Shown: positions 5,131 to 5,759 of the stretch, in pieces | Layout: every line of letters begins with the position of its first letter | Numbering within the stretch: the first letter of the stretch is position 1 | Source of the DNA: an uncultured Eubacteriales bacterium | GTDB taxonomy: Bacteria > Bacillota > Clostridia > Christensenellales > CAG-917 | Direction of reading: 5' to 3' | Length of the DNA stretch: 5,759 nt | Assembly: GCA_900550855.1 (NCBI GenBank) | Contig: URTQ01000094.1 | Coordinates: forward strand, 1 to 5,759 | The notes under the pieces: generated by a model | The model's input: only the letters and a program-made list of their open reading frames with translations | Told to the model about the DNA's origin: nothing | Database searches by the model: none | Program-made: the position numbers and the translations under genes

Positions 5131-5371
5131 GTCATAATTCGACATATAAATACACGAAAGGTGTTTTAATGTCGATATAAACGATTTATATGAAACGGTA
5201 AGCGTTAAAACACGAAACGTATAATATTTGCTGTAAGATGACATATTAAACTGCATTTACGATAAGTATAATAATCGGCATTTTTAATTTTTGAACACTT
5301 GTAGTAAAAGCGACATTTTATTAAAATTGTCGGTTTTAATCCTAAAAACACTATCTTTTTTGTTTTTTATG
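5131..5371. other. AT-rich gene-free region with overlapping, competing inverted repeats
   Basis: No gene is seen. TCGACAT (5139-5145) and ATGTCGA (5169-5175) pair exactly and enclose TAAA/TTTA and ACAC/GTGT pairs with two single-base bulges, loop GAAAG: about 15 bp in all. The same GTGTTTTAA (5161-5169) also pairs exactly with TTAAAACAC (5205-5213), enclosing a 7-bp hairpin, ATATAAA-CGA-TTTATAT (5175-5191). These two folds exclude each other. ACACGAAA is repeated directly at 5152-5159 and 5210-5217. A further weak inverted repeat is CGACA (5311-5315) with TGTCG (5328-5332). TATAAT occurs at 5220-5225 and 5267-5272, without good -35 boxes. The region may hold operators or a small RNA. Confidence 0.5.
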
Positions 5372-5380
5372 TGATATAAT
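5372..5380 (+). promoter_or_regulatory. Extended -10 promoter upstream of the ABC transporter gene
   Basis: TGATATAAT is a perfect extended -10 element (TG-N-TATAAT). The -35 position 17 bases upstream reads TATCTT (5352-5357), a poor match, which extended -10 promoters tolerate. Transcription should begin near 5387, leaving a leader of about 190 bases before the ABC start. Confidence 0.6.
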
Positions 5381-5403
5381 CCTTATACTTTATAGTTATT
5401 AAG

Positions 5404-5539
5404 AGTTCCGCAATGGCGTATAATTATTTGGGGAAGTTCGCCGTTAAAGTGTGGATTCAAACGAAATCGCAACGTTAAGATGCGTTTGCTGCGGAACTTC
5501 CGACGGGAATTTTTATGGCGGAAATTCGCCGTATCGGGA
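5404..5539 (+). promoter_or_regulatory. Structured 5' leader of the ABC transporter gene, candidate cis-regulatory RNA
   Basis: A closing stem, AGTTCCGCA (5404-5412) with TGCGGAACT (5490-5498), is exact over 9 bp. Inside it, ATGGCG (5413-5418) pairs with CGCCGT (5439-5444), and CAAACG (5458-5463) with CGTTTG (5483-5488), giving a compact three-way junction. Next to it, TTCCGA (5498-5503) pairs with TCGGGA (5534-5539) around a second ATGGCG/CGCCGT hairpin (5515-5520 with 5527-5532), the same stem sequence as in the junction. Alternatives exist: TTCC-GACG-GGAA (5498-5509) followed by TTTTT (5510-5514), or GAATTT (5507-5512) with AAATTC (5522-5527). I do not recognise a known riboswitch class. 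Lying between an extended -10 promoter and the coding region, it is a good candidate for an attenuator or sensor RNA. Confidence 0.5.
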
Positions 5540-5578
5540 CTATATGGCTCGCCAAATATATATCGATTCAGAGGCTTT

Positions 5579-5759
5579 ATGCTTAAACTCTTAAATATAA
5601 CTAAGGAATACAAGGTTGAGGAAGAAAGCGTTCTTGCTCTCAACAACGTTTCCATAGAATTCAGAAAAAACGAATTTGTTTCCATTTTAGGCCCTTCCGG
5701 ATGCGGAAAAACCACACTTTTGAACATTGTCGGCGGTCTTGACCGCTACACCAGCGGCG
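5579..5759 (+). CDS. ABC transporter ATP-binding protein, N-terminal part (cut by window end)
   Basis: The first 60 codons are visible and the reading frame is still open at the window edge. The N-terminus shows the usual ABC strand pattern (LKLLNITKEY, then VLALNNVSIEFRKNEFVSIL) and the Walker A loop GPSGCGKTT (38-46), with Lys44 binding ATP phosphate. NIVGGLDRYTSG (49-60) is the LolD/MacB/FtsE-type continuation. In Clostridia, this particular signature is frequent in long proteins that fuse an FtsX/MacB-like permease to the ATPase, often serving peptide resistance or export; whether that holds here cannot be seen. AGAGG (5570-5574) precedes the ATG by 4 bases. The gene follows a long structured leader, suggesting regulated expression. 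Confidence 0.9.
   Translation, partial: MLKLLNITKEYKVEEESVLALNNVSIEFRKNEFVSILGPSGCGKTTLLNIVGGLDRYTSG

Noticed and set aside
5383..5727. 114-residue minus-strand reading frame opposite the ABC gene
   Set aside because: It is the antisense shadow of the Walker A region (the FPHPEGPK pattern is the reverse of GPSGCGKTT) and also runs across the structured leader; no ribosome binding site or family match.
1..5759. CRISPR array, tRNA gene, insertion sequence or prophage
   Set aside because: No regularly spaced repeats, tRNA cloverleaf with TTCRANTC arm, transposase, integrase or structural phage gene was seen.

Overview
The window looks like chromosome of a low-to-moderate-GC, Gram-positive-type bacterium, most likely an uncultured gut member of the Clostridia. 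This is inference from several things: Shine-Dalgarno sites of the AGGAGG type before most genes, a YpsC-type THUMP methyltransferase, a compact AlkD-like glycosylase, and an ABC protein with the GGLDRYTSG signature common in clostridial ATPase/permease proteins. No rRNA, tRNA, CRISPR array, transposase or phage gene was seen.

Layout. 1-230: no convincing gene, but dense nested inverted repeats; either a structured RNA or a dispersed intergenic repeat. 251-490 (minus): a 70-residue XRE-type repressor-like protein with its own terminator and a near-consensus promoter. 491-703: divergent control region, with a second promoter facing right. 704-1895 (plus): a two-gene operon of a small membrane protein with an HExxH zinc-protease signature, then TcdA (t6A dehydratase). 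1896-2003: two strong hairpins. 2004-3173: THUMP-domain rRNA methyltransferase (RlmL/YpsC type). 3356-4268: dtd and a low-molecular-weight tyrosine phosphatase, 10 bases apart. 4401-5099: AlkD-like HEAT-repeat DNA glycosylase. 5100-5578: a 480-base gap with overlapping inverted repeats, an extended -10 promoter and a structured leader that can be drawn as a three-way junction. 5579-5759: first 60 codons of an ABC transporter ATPase, cut by the window edge.

How the genes fit together. The central block is a housekeeping set for RNA and translation fidelity and nucleic-acid upkeep: TcdA modifies t6A37 in tRNA, the THUMP enzyme methylates 23S rRNA, DTD clears mischarged D-aminoacyl-tRNA, and AlkD removes alkylated bases. 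The phosphatase is probably a signalling enzyme co-transcribed with dtd. The most interesting parts are noncoding: the leader of the ABC gene and the structured left edge. The HExxH membrane protein is the least characterised coding gene. I found no evidence for a wholly new multi-gene system.
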